Shown here: piece after piece, positions 46,201 through 53,999 of the stretch | How positions within the stretch are numbered: the stretch's first letter is position 1 | Layout of the letters: every line of letters begins with the position of its first letter | DNA from: Sphingobacteriaceae bacterium | Lineage (GTDB): Bacteria; Bacteroidota; Bacteroidia; Sphingobacteriales; Sphingobacteriaceae | Direction of reading: 5' to 3' | Assembly (NCBI GenBank): GCA_029266635.1 | Contig: JAQSWM010000001.1 | Span: forward strand, 124,001-188,000 | Length of the DNA stretch: 64,000 bases | Notes under the pieces: model-generated | Databases searched by the model: none | Told to the model about the DNA's origin: nothing | The model's input: only the letters and a program-made list of their open reading frames with translations | Position numbers and translations under genes: made by a program

Positions 46201-46331
46201 TCATGAGTGCAGGTGTATCTCTCCGGGTAAATGTCTTTGGATACTTTGTATTAGAACCGTACCTCGCAGTACCGTTCCAGCGTACTGACAAGAAAACCGT
46301 GTTCGGGCTGAACTTTGCCCCAGGCTGGTAA
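43224..46331 (+). CDS. Gluzincin-like metallopeptidase / TolB-like propeller / outer-membrane barrel protein
   Basis: A 1035-residue envelope protein. Signal peptide (1-32, ends S-A-Q). Residues 45-260 form a peptidase MA-like domain with H145-E-L-V-H149 and a downstream third-ligand candidate in W-M-V-E176-G-M-A-E180. Residues about 290-590 are a TolB/DPP4-type beta-propeller (repeats such as S-P-D-G-S-K-F-A-F-S and S-P-N-G-D-D-I-A-F-A). The last 400 residues are aromatic, Gly-rich and alternating, like an outer-membrane beta-barrel of the bacterial surface antigen type, ending in G-L-N-F-A-P-G-W. Probably an outer-membrane protease or assembly protein; activity unproven. Confidence 0.75.
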   Translation: MKHIDVFGRVNYFRLFIIVAFLFLNIFPASAQYFGQNKVRYKNLKFKVYETPHFELYYYLQNDSLIKRFVKESETWYDLHQQVFRDTFKRKNPVILYANSPEFQQTTAIDGEIGVGTGGVTEGMKNRVVMPVMQINSQTRHVLGHELVHAFQYHSLIEGDSTNLENIGNLPLWMVEGMAEYLSIGKSDAYTAMWMRDAYLNHDIPSLKDLTESNKYFPYRYGQAFWSYMGSTYGDTIIVPFFKATAKFGYQMAIRRTFGFDDKTLSSLWKTSIENTYRPLLKDTAQVPMGRLLIDEKNGGETYNVAPAVSRDGRYVAFLSEKDLLSIDLFIADAQTGQIIRKLTSKARNSHIDEISFIESAGAWSPDGSKFAFSIYSAGKIKLLIVDTSSGRTLATEDMGEVGEFSNLTWSPNGDDIAFAGLKNGQSDLYMFNLSSKVITQLTNDKYSDYQPSFSNDGKSIVFSSDRGTFDRSNKTVDITMNLAVMDVATKKVTDITVFDGANNLNPQFSGNDQQIYFLSNRDGFRNLYRYSLNGGKLEQMTDYFTGISGITEYSPALSVSKTDDIVYSYYRAQKYKIYNSKPADFKPVNVSPTAINMEAALLPPFKSSGVDLINANLDNFERFEQITNAQIQEVPYRPKFKLDYISSSGVGASAGRFGAGLSSGIQGIFSDILGRNQIYATAAVNGEIYDFGGQVAYLNQQSRINWGGAVGHIPNISAFTSDQIIQGQNGQTLYRSSYDIIRTFQDEVQLFASYPFSRVHRFEAGGSFSNYSYRVDRMSDYYDYQTGAYQGSERAKVPLEEANAFYNQYYGYNFQNFKVFGTDAAFVGDNAFFGITSPLSGFRYRLGVSNYVGDYNFGTITADGRKYVRLKPITIAGRLYSVSRFGKDQNRLYGEFIGYPYLIRGYEYNSFANSNGTGSSFDVNRLIGSKIAVANFEVRLPFTGPEKLAAIKSKFLFSDLNAFFDMGLAYNADSKVMFNGTPRVNTNERAPVMSAGVSLRVNVFGYFVLEPYLAVPFQRTDKKTVFGLNFAPGW

Positions 46332-46346
46332 ATATATTATCCAAAC

Positions 46347-46378
46347 AAAAAGGCAGCTCAATTGGGCTGCCTTTTTTG
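46347..46378 (+). terminator. Intrinsic terminator after the 1035-aa protein gene
   Basis: AAAAAGGCAGC pairs with GCTGCCTTTTT around an 8-base loop, followed by more T. 15 bases past the stop. Confidence 0.88.
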
Positions 46379-46453
46379 TTTTATCACATTTCTTACTAAG
46401 AATTTTCTTTCTGAATGCGTGAATTATATCAGTGAATCCGTTTCCAAAACAGA

Positions 46454-46801
46454 TTAGAATAGCTGGCTGGCAAAAGTGGGCTGCCTTAGGCTATGCCTAA
46501 ACAACTTTGTATTTTCAAAGTTAAGCCCGATGGTAAGGTCCAGCCAATCAGGATTTACAGATCTTACCAGCCGCTCCTTCTGCATACGTGTAAACCGACT
46601 GATTAGCCCAAATCGCTGCAACGCTGCTTGCTCGGTATTCAGCTCCTCGAAATAAACCAGTCGCGTTAGCTGCTGAGACGAATCAAAAAACAGGTTAGGC
46701 ATCTCCGTATAAAATTTCATGGTCTTTGCCAAATCAGAGCTCATACCTACATGCAACGAACTCCGGTTTCTGTCTGTAACTATATATACGTACTTTTTCA
46801 T
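46454..46801 (-). CDS. GIY-YIG nuclease-superfamily protein (115 aa)
   Basis: Starts at ATG 46801 (MKKYVYIVTDRNRSSLHVGM). V-Y-I and H-V-G take the places of the GIY and YIG motifs of UPF0213/UvrC-like nucleases; E-E-x-N-T-E and the helix E-x-x-L-x-x-F follow. The usual catalytic Arg in the helix after the second motif is not clearly placed, so activity is doubtful. It is divergent from a LexA-like regulator, with which it shares 121 bases of upstream DNA. Confidence 0.7.
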   Translation of the reverse strand: MKKYVYIVTDRNRSSLHVGMSSDLAKTMKFYTEMPNLFFDSSQQLTRLVYFEELNTEQAALQRFGLISRFTRMQKERLVRSVNPDWLDLTIGLNFENTKLFRHSLRQPTFASQLF

Positions 46802-46861
46802 AGTGTCCTGTTTAAATGTTAGCAACTAATTAGATTGGTATTTTTTGTGTATCAGATATTA

Positions 46862-46891
46862 TTACTAATTTTATGAGCATAAAGTTACTAA
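46862..46891. promoter_or_regulatory. Candidate operator between the GIY-YIG and LexA-like genes
   Basis: A perfect palindrome TTTATG-AG-CATAAA (46870-46883) is flanked one base away on each side by the direct repeat TTACTAA (46862-46868 and 46885-46891, 23 bases apart). The symmetrical placing in a divergent promoter region suggests an autoregulatory site of the LexA-like protein. Confidence 0.45.
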
Positions 46892-46922
46892 GTATTTTAG
46901 CAAATGCAAATAAAAAATTAAA

Positions 46923-47699
46923 ATGAGCAACATTTCATCAAACCTTAAGTACCTACGCAAGAAAAAAGGCTTAACGCAGCAACAGTTCGCTGATAGCATG
47001 GACATTAAGCGTTCGCTGGTTGGAGCGTATGAAGAAGAGCGTGCTGAACCTAAATATGAATTGCTAAAAAAGTTCGCTGAGTTCTATGAGCTCAGCATGG
47101 ATGAATTGATTAACGAAAAAATCAACGATAAGTGGAAGCCGAAACCAAAGGCCGACGCCAACAACATACGCATCCTTAGTATTTCGGTTGATTCGCAGGA
47201 GCGTGAGAATATAGAGCTGGTGCCAATAAAAGCCAGTGCAGGCTATTTGAATGGTTACGGCGTTCCGGAATTTATAAGCGAATTGCCGAAATTCCATTTA
47301 CCTATGTTCAGACAAGGCACTTACCGGGCATTTGAAATAAAGGGCGATTCTATGCTGCCCCTGCAGCCAGGATCAATTATAATTGGCGAGTACCTTGAAA
47401 ATTGGAACGACATCAAAATTGGCGATACTTACGTAGTCATCAGCAAATCCGACGGCATAGTTTATAAACGTGCTGGCAGCAAATTCAAAGAAAGCAAAGC
47501 AATTAAGCTCTTGTCAGACAATCCGGTTTACGATCCATACACCGTTCCTGCTGAAGATATTCTGGAAGTTTGGAAGTCGAAAGCTTACATCTCCACCTCC
47601 TTTCCAGAGCCAACTCCCGAACCAACAATGGAAAGCCTTACGGGCATGATGGCACGGATGCAAAAGTCCATCGCTGAGCTGCAGAAAAGCAACAATTAA
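46923..47699 (+). CDS. LexA-like XRE-family regulator with S24 peptidase domain
   Basis: A 258-residue repressor. N-terminal XRE helix-turn-helix (residues 5-62, L-R-K-K-K-G-L-T-Q-Q-Q-F-A-D), a linker, and a C-terminal S24 domain with the self-cleavage site S-A106-G107-Y-L-N-G-Y-G, catalytic S143 in K-G-D-S-M and K182 in V-Y-K-R. Phage repressors and Bacteroidota SOS-like regulators have this layout, so it is probably inactivated by self-cleavage during DNA damage. A Pro/Glu/Thr-rich stretch and a short helix end it. No prophage genes are near. Confidence 0.85.
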   Translation: MSNISSNLKYLRKKKGLTQQQFADSMDIKRSLVGAYEEERAEPKYELLKKFAEFYELSMDELINEKINDKWKPKPKADANNIRILSISVDSQERENIELVPIKASAGYLNGYGVPEFISELPKFHLPMFRQGTYRAFEIKGDSMLPLQPGSIIIGEYLENWNDIKIGDTYVVISKSDGIVYKRAGSKFKESKAIKLLSDNPVYDPYTVPAEDILEVWKSKAYISTSFPEPTPEPTMESLTGMMARMQKSIAELQKSNN

Positions 47700-47761
47700 G
47701 TTACATTCTATGGCTAAACCAATGGGTAACTTGGTGTTCTAAACCTCAAATAAACTTAAAA

Positions 47762-48181
47762 ATGAAAAAGGTATTAATGGTAATTGCGTTGCTGACCGGA
47801 GTTGTTTCATTCAGCAAAGCACAAGGCGGCGGCGCTCAGGGCGGTGGACGGATGGGCGGGACACCCGAAGAGCGGCTGCAACGTTCAATGGCTCAGTTAG
47901 AGCCTCTCAAGTTAACAGATGACCAAAAGGCTAAGGTTACAGCTCTGTATGTTGCGCAAGGAAAAAGTGCCGACAGCCTGATGAAAGCTAATCAAGGTGG
48001 CGATCGCCAGGCTATGATGAGCAAATTCATGGAAATGCGTGCTGCTAACGACAAGAAATTAATGGATCTTTTGAATGATAATCAAAAGAAACAGTACACT
48101 GCTATGATGGAAGCCAGGCGTAATCGTCAGGGTGGACAAGGCGGTGGCCAGCGCCCTCAAGGCGGAGGCGGCAACAACTAA
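47762..48181 (+). CDS. Spy-like periplasmic protein (LTxxQ family-like)
   Basis: A 139-residue exported protein: signal peptide (1-20, ends S-K-A-Q), Gly-rich patches at both ends (G-G-G-A-Q-G-G-G and G-G-Q-G-G-G-Q-R-P-Q-G-G-G-G), and a helical centre with L-T-D-D-Q-K-A-K and M-x-x-L-N-D-N-Q-K-K-Q-Y. This is the helix pattern of Spy/CpxP-type chaperones and stress sensors. Chaperone activity is inference. A strong terminator follows. Confidence 0.7.
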   Translation: MKKVLMVIALLTGVVSFSKAQGGGAQGGGRMGGTPEERLQRSMAQLEPLKLTDDQKAKVTALYVAQGKSADSLMKANQGGDRQAMMSKFMEMRAANDKKLMDLLNDNQKKQYTAMMEARRNRQGGQGGGQRPQGGGGNN

Positions 48182-48198
48182 TTAGTTCAGCTTTACAT

Positions 48199-48229
48199 AA
48201 GGCGGCCTGAAACTCAGGCCGCCTTTTTT
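48199..48229 (+). terminator. Intrinsic terminator after the Spy-like gene
   Basis: A perfect 12-bp stem AAGGCGGCCTGA / TCAGGCCGCCTT with an AAC loop, followed by TTTT. Confidence 0.92.
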
Positions 48230-48292
48230 GTTGTATATACTTTAGTTTTCATCGCCCCCAAGTCTACTGCCCTAAAATCCCCATCTTCTCCT

Positions 48293-48300
48293 TAGCTTTG
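48293..48300 (+). promoter_or_regulatory. -7-like element abutting bioF
   Basis: TAGCTTTG matches TAnnTTTG and ends 8 bases before the bioF ATG. No BirA-type operator palindrome is visible between here and the preceding terminator. Confidence 0.35.
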
Positions 48301-48308
48301 GACGCCAC

Positions 48309-49430
48309 ATGCAAACAGCACTCAACTTTATAAATGATCGGTTAGCTGAACGTGAACAGTTATATCTTCTGCGTAAACTAAAAACCGATACTGACTTAGT
48401 TGACTTCTGCTCGAACGATTATCTTGGTTTTGCCCGCTCGGAAGAGTTAAAGAAGAGGATTGAACAGTCAAATGAAAATTCTGGACAGCCGTCTGGCTCC
48501 ACGGGTTCAAGGCTTATCACCGGAAATACTGCTTTCGCAGAGAAGTTGGAGGATGAGATCGCCCAGTTCCACGAGGCAGAGTCGGGCTTGCTCTACAATT
48601 CCGGATACGATGCAAACCTTGGCTTATTCTCCTGTCTGCCTCAGCGGGGAGACACAATTATCACCGATGAGTTGATCCATGCTTCCATTATTGACGGTGC
48701 AAGGCTGAGCCATGCAAACCGTTTCACATTTAAGCATAATGATTTGGAAAGCCTGCGGGGGAAACTCACCGCGGCAAAAGGCAACATCTTTATTGGAGTT
48801 GAAAGCATCTATTCCATGGATGGCGATGAGGCTCCGCTCGAAAGCATTGTAGCTTTAGCCGACGAGTTTGGCGCAGCGGTCATTGTAGACGAAGCACACG
48901 CAACAGGTATTTACGGCTTACAGGGACGTGGGCTAGTTAACCAGTATAACTTACAGAATCGTGTGTTTGCCCGCGTGGTTACGTTTGGAAAAGCGTTAGG
49001 CACACACGGAGCTATCGTGCTTGGAAGCAAAGCCCTTCGCTCCTACCTAATCAATTTTTCCCGCTCATTCATTTATACAACCGCAGCTCCGTTCCATTCG
49101 CTGCTGAGTATACGAATGGCATACCAGCATCTGCAAAGCGACAATTTCGCTGGCAAAATGGACCAAACAATAGCCTTTTTTAAAAATCAGATTCGGGATA
49201 TTGCTCACCACTTTACTCAGTGTAGTTCCCCTATCCAAAGCCTTATCGTTGGCGGAAATGCTGAAACAAAAGCACTCGAGAATAAGTTGAAGGCAGCCGG
49301 ATATAATGTCAAGGCTATTTTGTCGCCGACGGTCCCCGTCGGCAAGGAGCGGTTACGCATTTGCCTACACAACTTTAACACACAAGAAGAGATGGCGGAT
49401 TTAGTATCCTTTTTAAAACAAGTATTATGA
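48309..49430 (+). CDS. bioF: 8-amino-7-oxononanoate synthase
   Basis: A 373-residue PLP-dependent alpha-oxoamine synthase that condenses pimeloyl-ACP/CoA with alanine in biotin synthesis. D-F-C-S-N-D-Y-L-G, G-S-T-G-S-R-L-I-T-G-N, F-H-E-A-E-S-G-L-L-Y-N-S-G-Y-D-A-N, V-D-E-A-H-A-T-G and the lysine region T-F-G-K-A-L-G-T-H-G are intact. 2-amino-3-ketobutyrate ligase is the close alternative, but overlap with bioD supports bioF. Ends in an ATGA overlap with bioD. Confidence 0.93.
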   Translation: MQTALNFINDRLAEREQLYLLRKLKTDTDLVDFCSNDYLGFARSEELKKRIEQSNENSGQPSGSTGSRLITGNTAFAEKLEDEIAQFHEAESGLLYNSGYDANLGLFSCLPQRGDTIITDELIHASIIDGARLSHANRFTFKHNDLESLRGKLTAAKGNIFIGVESIYSMDGDEAPLESIVALADEFGAAVIVDEAHATGIYGLQGRGLVNQYNLQNRVFARVVTFGKALGTHGAIVLGSKALRSYLINFSRSFIYTTAAPFHSLLSIRMAYQHLQSDNFAGKMDQTIAFFKNQIRDIAHHFTQCSSPIQSLIVGGNAETKALENKLKAAGYNVKAILSPTVPVGKERLRICLHNFNTQEEMADLVSFLKQVL

Positions 49431-50044
49431 AGCCGCTATTTGTAACGGGCATCGGCACCGACGTTGGCAAAACAATCATCTCGGCAATATTGGTAGAGAA
49501 GCTCAGGGCTGATTACTGGAAGCCTATACAATCCGGTGATTTGGACAACTCCGATACCCACAAAGTTCAGCGGCTTGTTTCCAACCCAACGTCTGCTTTT
49601 CACCCGGAAACCTATCGCCTTACACAGCCCTATTCTCCTCATAAATCGGCAGATTTAGACAGCGTAGGCATAGATGAATCTGTATTCAGCCTTCCCCAAA
49701 CGGAGAACAATCTGATTATTGAAGGAGCGGGCGGCTTGATGGTGCCGCTATCTGAAAGGTTTTATATTGTCGATCTGATAAAGAATCTTGAAATTGAAGT
49801 TGTGCTGGTATCAAGAAACTATCTTGGCAGCATTAACCATACGCTTTTATCTGTAGAATTGCTGAGGTCGAGAAACATTCCGATTAAAGGAATTGTGTTT
49901 AACGGCGACAAGGATGAATATTCGGAAGATGTGATTCGGAAATACAGCAAGGTTTCATATTTTGCAAATATCCCGCAGCAGAGCGATCTAAATCCACAGA
50001 CCATATCTGCTCTGGGAGATCATTTCAGTAATTGGGATCTATAG
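49427..50044 (+). CDS. bioD: Dethiobiotin synthetase
   Basis: A 205-residue ATP-dependent carboxylase that closes the ureido ring of dethiobiotin. P-loop-like G-T-D-V-G-K-T at residues 10-16, Y-W-K-P-I-Q-S-G, and E-G-A-G-G-L-M-V-P-L are present. Four-base overlap with bioF and zero-base contact with the next gene imply one transcript. bioA, bioB and bioC are not in the window. Confidence 0.93.
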   Translation: MKPLFVTGIGTDVGKTIISAILVEKLRADYWKPIQSGDLDNSDTHKVQRLVSNPTSAFHPETYRLTQPYSPHKSADLDSVGIDESVFSLPQTENNLIIEGAGGLMVPLSERFYIVDLIKNLEIEVVLVSRNYLGSINHTLLSVELLRSRNIPIKGIVFNGDKDEYSEDVIRKYSKVSYFANIPQQSDLNPQTISALGDHFSNWDL

Positions 50045-50935
50045 ATGGAAGAAATAGCGGTAATCGGTTCAGGCACAATGGGTAATGGCATTGCTCACGT
50101 TTTTGCACAGTTTGGCTACAGCGTAAGCCTGGTGGATATCAATGATGACGCGTTGCAGAAAGGGCTGGCCACTATTTCTAAAAACCTGGACAGGCAGGTA
50201 ACGAAGGGAACATTGGCGGAGGGCGACAAACAAACAGTACTAAGCAACATCCATACCTTCACCGATATGGAGAAGGGTGTTAGCGGAGGCGATGTTGTGG
50301 TGGAAGCTGCAACAGAAAACATTGAGCTGAAGCTTGGCATCTTTAAGCAGTTAAGCAGCTTCTGCAAGCCTGATGCGATCCTTGCCTCCAACACATCCTC
50401 TATTTCAATTACGAAAATAGCTTCTGTTACCAGCAACCCTGAGCGGGTAATCGGCATGCATTTCATGAATCCGGTACCGGTGATGAAATTGGTAGAAGTT
50501 ATCCGTGGATATTCGACTTGCGACGAAGTAACATCCCGCACCATCGACCTCGCCCGCAGGCTGCAAAAAGAACCTGTGGAAGTAAATGATTATCCCGGCT
50601 TTGTAGCCAACCGCATTCTGATGCCAATGATCAACGAAGCCATTTACAGCCTCTACGAAGGCGTTGCAGGAGTAGAAGAAATTGATACCGTAATGCGCCT
50701 TGGCATGGCTCACCCAATGGGCCCTTTGCAGCTCGCCGATTTCATTGGACTTGATGTTTGCCTCGCAATCTTACAGGTTTTGCACACCGGATTCGGCAAC
50801 CCGAAATATGCTCCCTGCCCTCTTCTTGTCAACATGGTAACTGCAGGGCATAAAGGCGCAAAGTCAAAAATTGGCTTTTACGATTACAGCCATGGCGGCA
50901 AAGAGTTGGTTGTAGCGGCTGGATTTAGAAAGTAG
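50045..50935 (+). CDS. 3-hydroxyacyl-CoA (3-hydroxybutyryl-CoA) dehydrogenase
   Basis: A 296-residue NAD-dependent enzyme: Rossmann G-S-G-T-M-G-N-G-I-A-H near residues 7-17, E-A-A-T-E-N-I-E-L-K, S-N-T-S-S-I-S-I-T-K, H-F-M-N-P-V-P-V-M-K-L-V-E-V and P-G-F-V-A-N-R-I-L-M-P. Single-domain length matches Hbd/PaaH proteins that oxidise or reduce short 3-hydroxyacyl-CoAs. It starts directly at the bioD stop; a metabolic link with biotin is not evident, so co-location may be only transcriptional. Confidence 0.9.
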   Translation: MEEIAVIGSGTMGNGIAHVFAQFGYSVSLVDINDDALQKGLATISKNLDRQVTKGTLAEGDKQTVLSNIHTFTDMEKGVSGGDVVVEAATENIELKLGIFKQLSSFCKPDAILASNTSSISITKIASVTSNPERVIGMHFMNPVPVMKLVEVIRGYSTCDEVTSRTIDLARRLQKEPVEVNDYPGFVANRILMPMINEAIYSLYEGVAGVEEIDTVMRLGMAHPMGPLQLADFIGLDVCLAILQVLHTGFGNPKYAPCPLLVNMVTAGHKGAKSKIGFYDYSHGGKELVVAAGFRK

Positions 50936-50946
50936 CTGCGGCTACT
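50931..50946. other. Hairpin covering both convergent stop codons
   Basis: AGTAGC-TGCG-GCTACT spans the TAG of the dehydrogenase (50933-50935) and the TAG of DUF4403 (50942-50944). Six-bp stem with a 4-base loop and no T run, so a weak terminator at best. Confidence 0.35.
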
Positions 50947-52348
50947 CCATCCCATCAATACTGATAGCAACTTTGCCTTTTGCAACAACCATAGCGACAA
51001 TCGCGTTCGGCGTCAGGAAGATCTTGTTCGGAGCGAGTTCAGTCATTGAGCCGTACACTTTCACACCTTTCATCGGCTGATAGCCGTTTAAATAAGTTGC
51101 CATTGTTTTCTGTCCCTCGTTTAACTGCTCAGAAATTGAGAACCGGCAATTTTGCTCAATCTTTTTCAAGATGATACCATGCACCAGCCAATCACCAGCT
51201 TTTAATAATTTGTTCTTTGAATCAAGAACAAAATCAACCTGGTTCAGGTAAATCTCTTTTTTGGCGGGGTCATACTGAGGCACTCCCGACAGGTAAACAT
51301 CCCCGTTAAGGGAGCCACTCATCCCCAACTGCACAATGATCTTATCATCTTTTCCCCAAAGGTCAACGTGATTTACCGTCACTGATTTGCCCCCGGATTC
51401 AAACTTCTGCCCCGTAAAATTCTTCTGCATCAGCGCCGCTGCATCTGCATATCTCACAAAGCCCGCGATATTCGCGTTAAACTCAGCCGGCATTTTGTCA
51501 ACCACCTTCAGAGCCAGCTTATTCTTATCAAAAGTCAATGTAGGCTTTGATCCGACTGATGTCTCCAGGTAAGACTTCATTCCCAAATTAATGGTCACCT
51601 TTTTATTGGCGATAGTTGCCTTACTGGCATAAAGTTCAAGCGGTTGCATCGCAAACCAGGTGTGATATTCACTATTCACCTCTACAGGCTTGCTCACCTC
51701 TTCTAACGCTGTAACCACATAAGGTTTGATATCAAAAGATTCTGCAATTGAGTTATCAATTATTTTCGCCATCCGGCTCTTGAAAACAGCCAGGGCAGGA
51801 TTGATCAGGTAAGTAATTGGCACATTCTTGCCCATCACGCTTACGCTCGGGCTTTCCTTCCACTCAATTCCTTCAATCTGGGTGTTGGTGGCAAGCTTCC
51901 AGTTATTGGTCAGGTTAGCGGTAGTATTCAGTTTGATAACGCCGTTGAGGTTCAGGTCGCGGGTATCGTAAGCAGAAAGGCCGAACTTCTCAACGCCATA
52001 TTTTACCCGTGTCCATATTTTCAGAGGAAGTTCCATGTGAAGCTTTCCGCCCGCTTCAGTCACCACGATAGGCGCCTGCTTCCAGACTTTTAGCATCAGG
52101 TTATCGCCGTTCATGTCGTTATCTTCGTAGATAAGCCCGTTGAGGTATTTGTTGGTTTGAGTTTGTATATCGGCAATGCTAAGCTCCACGGGAAGGTTAA
52201 CAAACGATACCTGCTTATCATAAACCACTTGCGTGGAGTTGTATTCCGGTGCGGGCTTGAGCGCTGCTATCTTATTGCCTGTGCTGCACGACGAGTAAAA
52301 AAGCACTGTTGGTATAATAACAAAAGCGGTTTTTAATATCTGTTTCAT
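50942..52348 (-). CDS. DUF4403 family lipoprotein
   Basis: A 468-residue protein with a lipobox (F-Y-S-S-C21) and a long beta-rich periplasmic part typical of DUF4403 (S-F-V-N-L-P-V-E-L-S-I-A-D-I, I-E-G-I-E-W-K-E-S-P-S). The family is found in many Bacteroidota and related to tubular lipid-binding (TULIP) folds as far as I recall; function not established. It is convergent with the dehydrogenase and divergent from rnhA (90 bases). Confidence 0.8.
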   Translation of the reverse strand: MKQILKTAFVIIPTVLFYSSCSTGNKIAALKPAPEYNSTQVVYDKQVSFVNLPVELSIADIQTQTNKYLNGLIYEDNDMNGDNLMLKVWKQAPIVVTEAGGKLHMELPLKIWTRVKYGVEKFGLSAYDTRDLNLNGVIKLNTTANLTNNWKLATNTQIEGIEWKESPSVSVMGKNVPITYLINPALAVFKSRMAKIIDNSIAESFDIKPYVVTALEEVSKPVEVNSEYHTWFAMQPLELYASKATIANKKVTINLGMKSYLETSVGSKPTLTFDKNKLALKVVDKMPAEFNANIAGFVRYADAAALMQKNFTGQKFESGGKSVTVNHVDLWGKDDKIIVQLGMSGSLNGDVYLSGVPQYDPAKKEIYLNQVDFVLDSKNKLLKAGDWLVHGIILKKIEQNCRFSISEQLNEGQKTMATYLNGYQPMKGVKVYGSMTELAPNKIFLTPNAIVAMVVAKGKVAISIDGME

Positions 52349-52438
52349 ACGTTTTTACAGTTTTTTTTTTGAGGCTACGAAGATATTGCTGATTTTCCTG
52401 AAAAGCAATCTCAATTTTTGTAGTATTGCCGCAAGGCG

Positions 52439-52912
52439 ATGATAGAAATTTTCACAGACGGAGCTTCGAGCGGCAATCCCGGACCGGGCGGATTTGGTGT
52501 TATTTTAAAGTCGGGAAACCATTACAAGGAAATTTCTGCCGGATACCGTAAAACCACCAACAACCGCATGGAGCTGATGGCGGTGATTGTTGGTCTCGAG
52601 AGTATTAAAAAGCCCGGACAGGAAGTAATCATCTATTCAGATTCGAAATATGTGATTGACGCGGTGGAGAAAAGGTGGCTGAACGGATGGGTGAGCAAGG
52701 GCTTTGCCGGAAAGAAAAACAAGGATCTTTGGCTACGATTTTTAGACGTGTATAAACTTCACAAAGTAAAATTCAAATGGGTTAAGGGCCACGCCGGGCA
52801 CCCGGAAAATGAGCGTTGCGATGAACTCGCAGTAGCCGCTTCACAGAAAAGGGAAAGCCTTGCGGCGGATGTTGTTTTTGAAGCAGAAAGCCAGCGCAGT
52901 TCCTTATTGTAG
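52439..52912 (+). CDS. rnhA: Ribonuclease HI
   Basis: A 157-residue RNase H1 that removes RNA from RNA-DNA hybrids. Catalytic residues D7 (F-T-D-G-A-S-S-G-N-P-G-P-G-G), E45 (N-R-M-E-L), D68 (Y-S-D-S-K-Y) and D128 (E-R-C-D-E-L-A) with the H118 loop (V-K-G-H-A-G-H) are all in place. The last 25 residues extend slightly past the E. coli enzyme. Its stop directly abuts the convergent fbp stop. Confidence 0.96.
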   Translation: MIEIFTDGASSGNPGPGGFGVILKSGNHYKEISAGYRKTTNNRMELMAVIVGLESIKKPGQEVIIYSDSKYVIDAVEKRWLNGWVSKGFAGKKNKDLWLRFLDVYKLHKVKFKWVKGHAGHPENERCDELAVAASQKRESLAADVVFEAESQRSSLL

Positions 52913-53980
52913 TTAGTCGATTCCCCCGATAATGCCGAGGCTTTCCAGCCGGGCTTCTGTCTCATCATCTGTGAGCCTTGAATATTCCCGCATAAATTCT
53001 TCCGCTTTCAGAACCATGTTTTCGGAACCAATGAAAATCGCCGAACGCTGATGGAGAGAAGTAACCTCGAGTTCTAATATCCGTGTGAAGCCGGTAGTTG
53101 CCCTGCCTCCTGCCTGCTCTATGATAAACGCTATCGGATTGCATTCATAAACCAGCCTCAGCTTCCCTAAAGGAGCGCTCGACGTAGTGGGATATATAAA
53201 AATGCCTCCTTTAATCATATTCCTGTGAATATCTGCAACCATTGAGCCTATGTATCGGGAAGTGTACGGGCGCTTGGTTGCTTTATCTTCCTCCTGGCAG
53301 AATTTGATGTACTTTTTCACGCCGTCGGGGAAATGCACATAATAGCCTTCATTGATGGAATAGATGGTGCCATCCTTTGGGATTTTCATCTCCGGGTGCG
53401 AAAGGCAGAATTCGCCGATGGAGGGGTCGAGGGTAAAGCCATTTACGCCTTTTCCTGTAGTGTACACCAACATGGTGGATGAGCCATAGATCACGTACCC
53501 CGCAGCTACCTGCTCCGTACCATTTTGAAGAACATCGTGCAAGGTTGCTTTACCTTCAACCGATTTGCGCCGGTAAATGGAAAAAATTGTTCCGACCGCA
53601 ACATTCACATCAATATTAGACGAACCATCCAGCGGATCGATGGCAACGATATACTTGGCGTTTTTAGATATCTCTGAATCGATGTACAGATAATCATCAT
53701 TCTCTTCCGACACTACAATACAGCACTCACCTCCGCTTTTCAACGCTGATATAAATTGCTCGTTTGCATATACGTCCAGCTTCTTCTGCGTTTCGCCCTG
53801 TATGTTAGTACTGTCAAGTTCTCCCAGTATGTCAACAAGCCCCGCTTTATTCACCTCCCGGTTCACAATCTTTGCCGCAATCCCGATGTCTCTCAACAAG
53901 CGGGACAACTCACCTTTTGCGTATGGAAAATCAGCCTGCTTCTCTATGATAAATTGCCCGAGAGTCCTTACTATTGTCAT
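52913..53980 (-). CDS. fbp: Fructose-1,6-bisphosphatase, class I
   Basis: A 355-residue gluconeogenic phosphatase. Metal-binding [18 protein letters not shown] near residue 94, [10 protein letters not shown] and the late [19 protein letters not shown] match class I Fbp. Last gene of the purL > trmN6 > phosphoesterase > fbp run (19-base gap upstream). Confidence 0.95.
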   Translation of the reverse strand: MTIVRTLGQFIIEKQADFPYAKGELSRLLRDIGIAAKIVNREVNKAGLVDILGELDSTNIQGETQKKLDVYANEQFISALKSGGECCIVVSEENDDYLYIDSEISKNAKYIVAIDPLDGSSNIDVNVAVGTIFSIYRRKSVEGKATLHDVLQNGTEQVAAGYVIYGSSTMLVYTTGKGVNGFTLDPSIGEFCLSHPEMKIPKDGTIYSINEGYYVHFPDGVKKYIKFCQEEDKATKRPYTSRYIGSMVADIHRNMIKGGIFIYPTTSSAPLGKLRLVYECNPIAFIIEQAGGRATTGFTRILELEVTSLHQRSAIFIGSENMVLKAEEFMREYSRLTDDETEARLESLGIIGGID

Positions 53981-53999
53981 ACTTAGTGTATTCTATACG

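Noticed and set aside
46923-47699. Prophage remnant indicated by a phage-type repressor
   Set aside because: No integrase, structural, lysis or replication phage genes and no attachment repeats around it.
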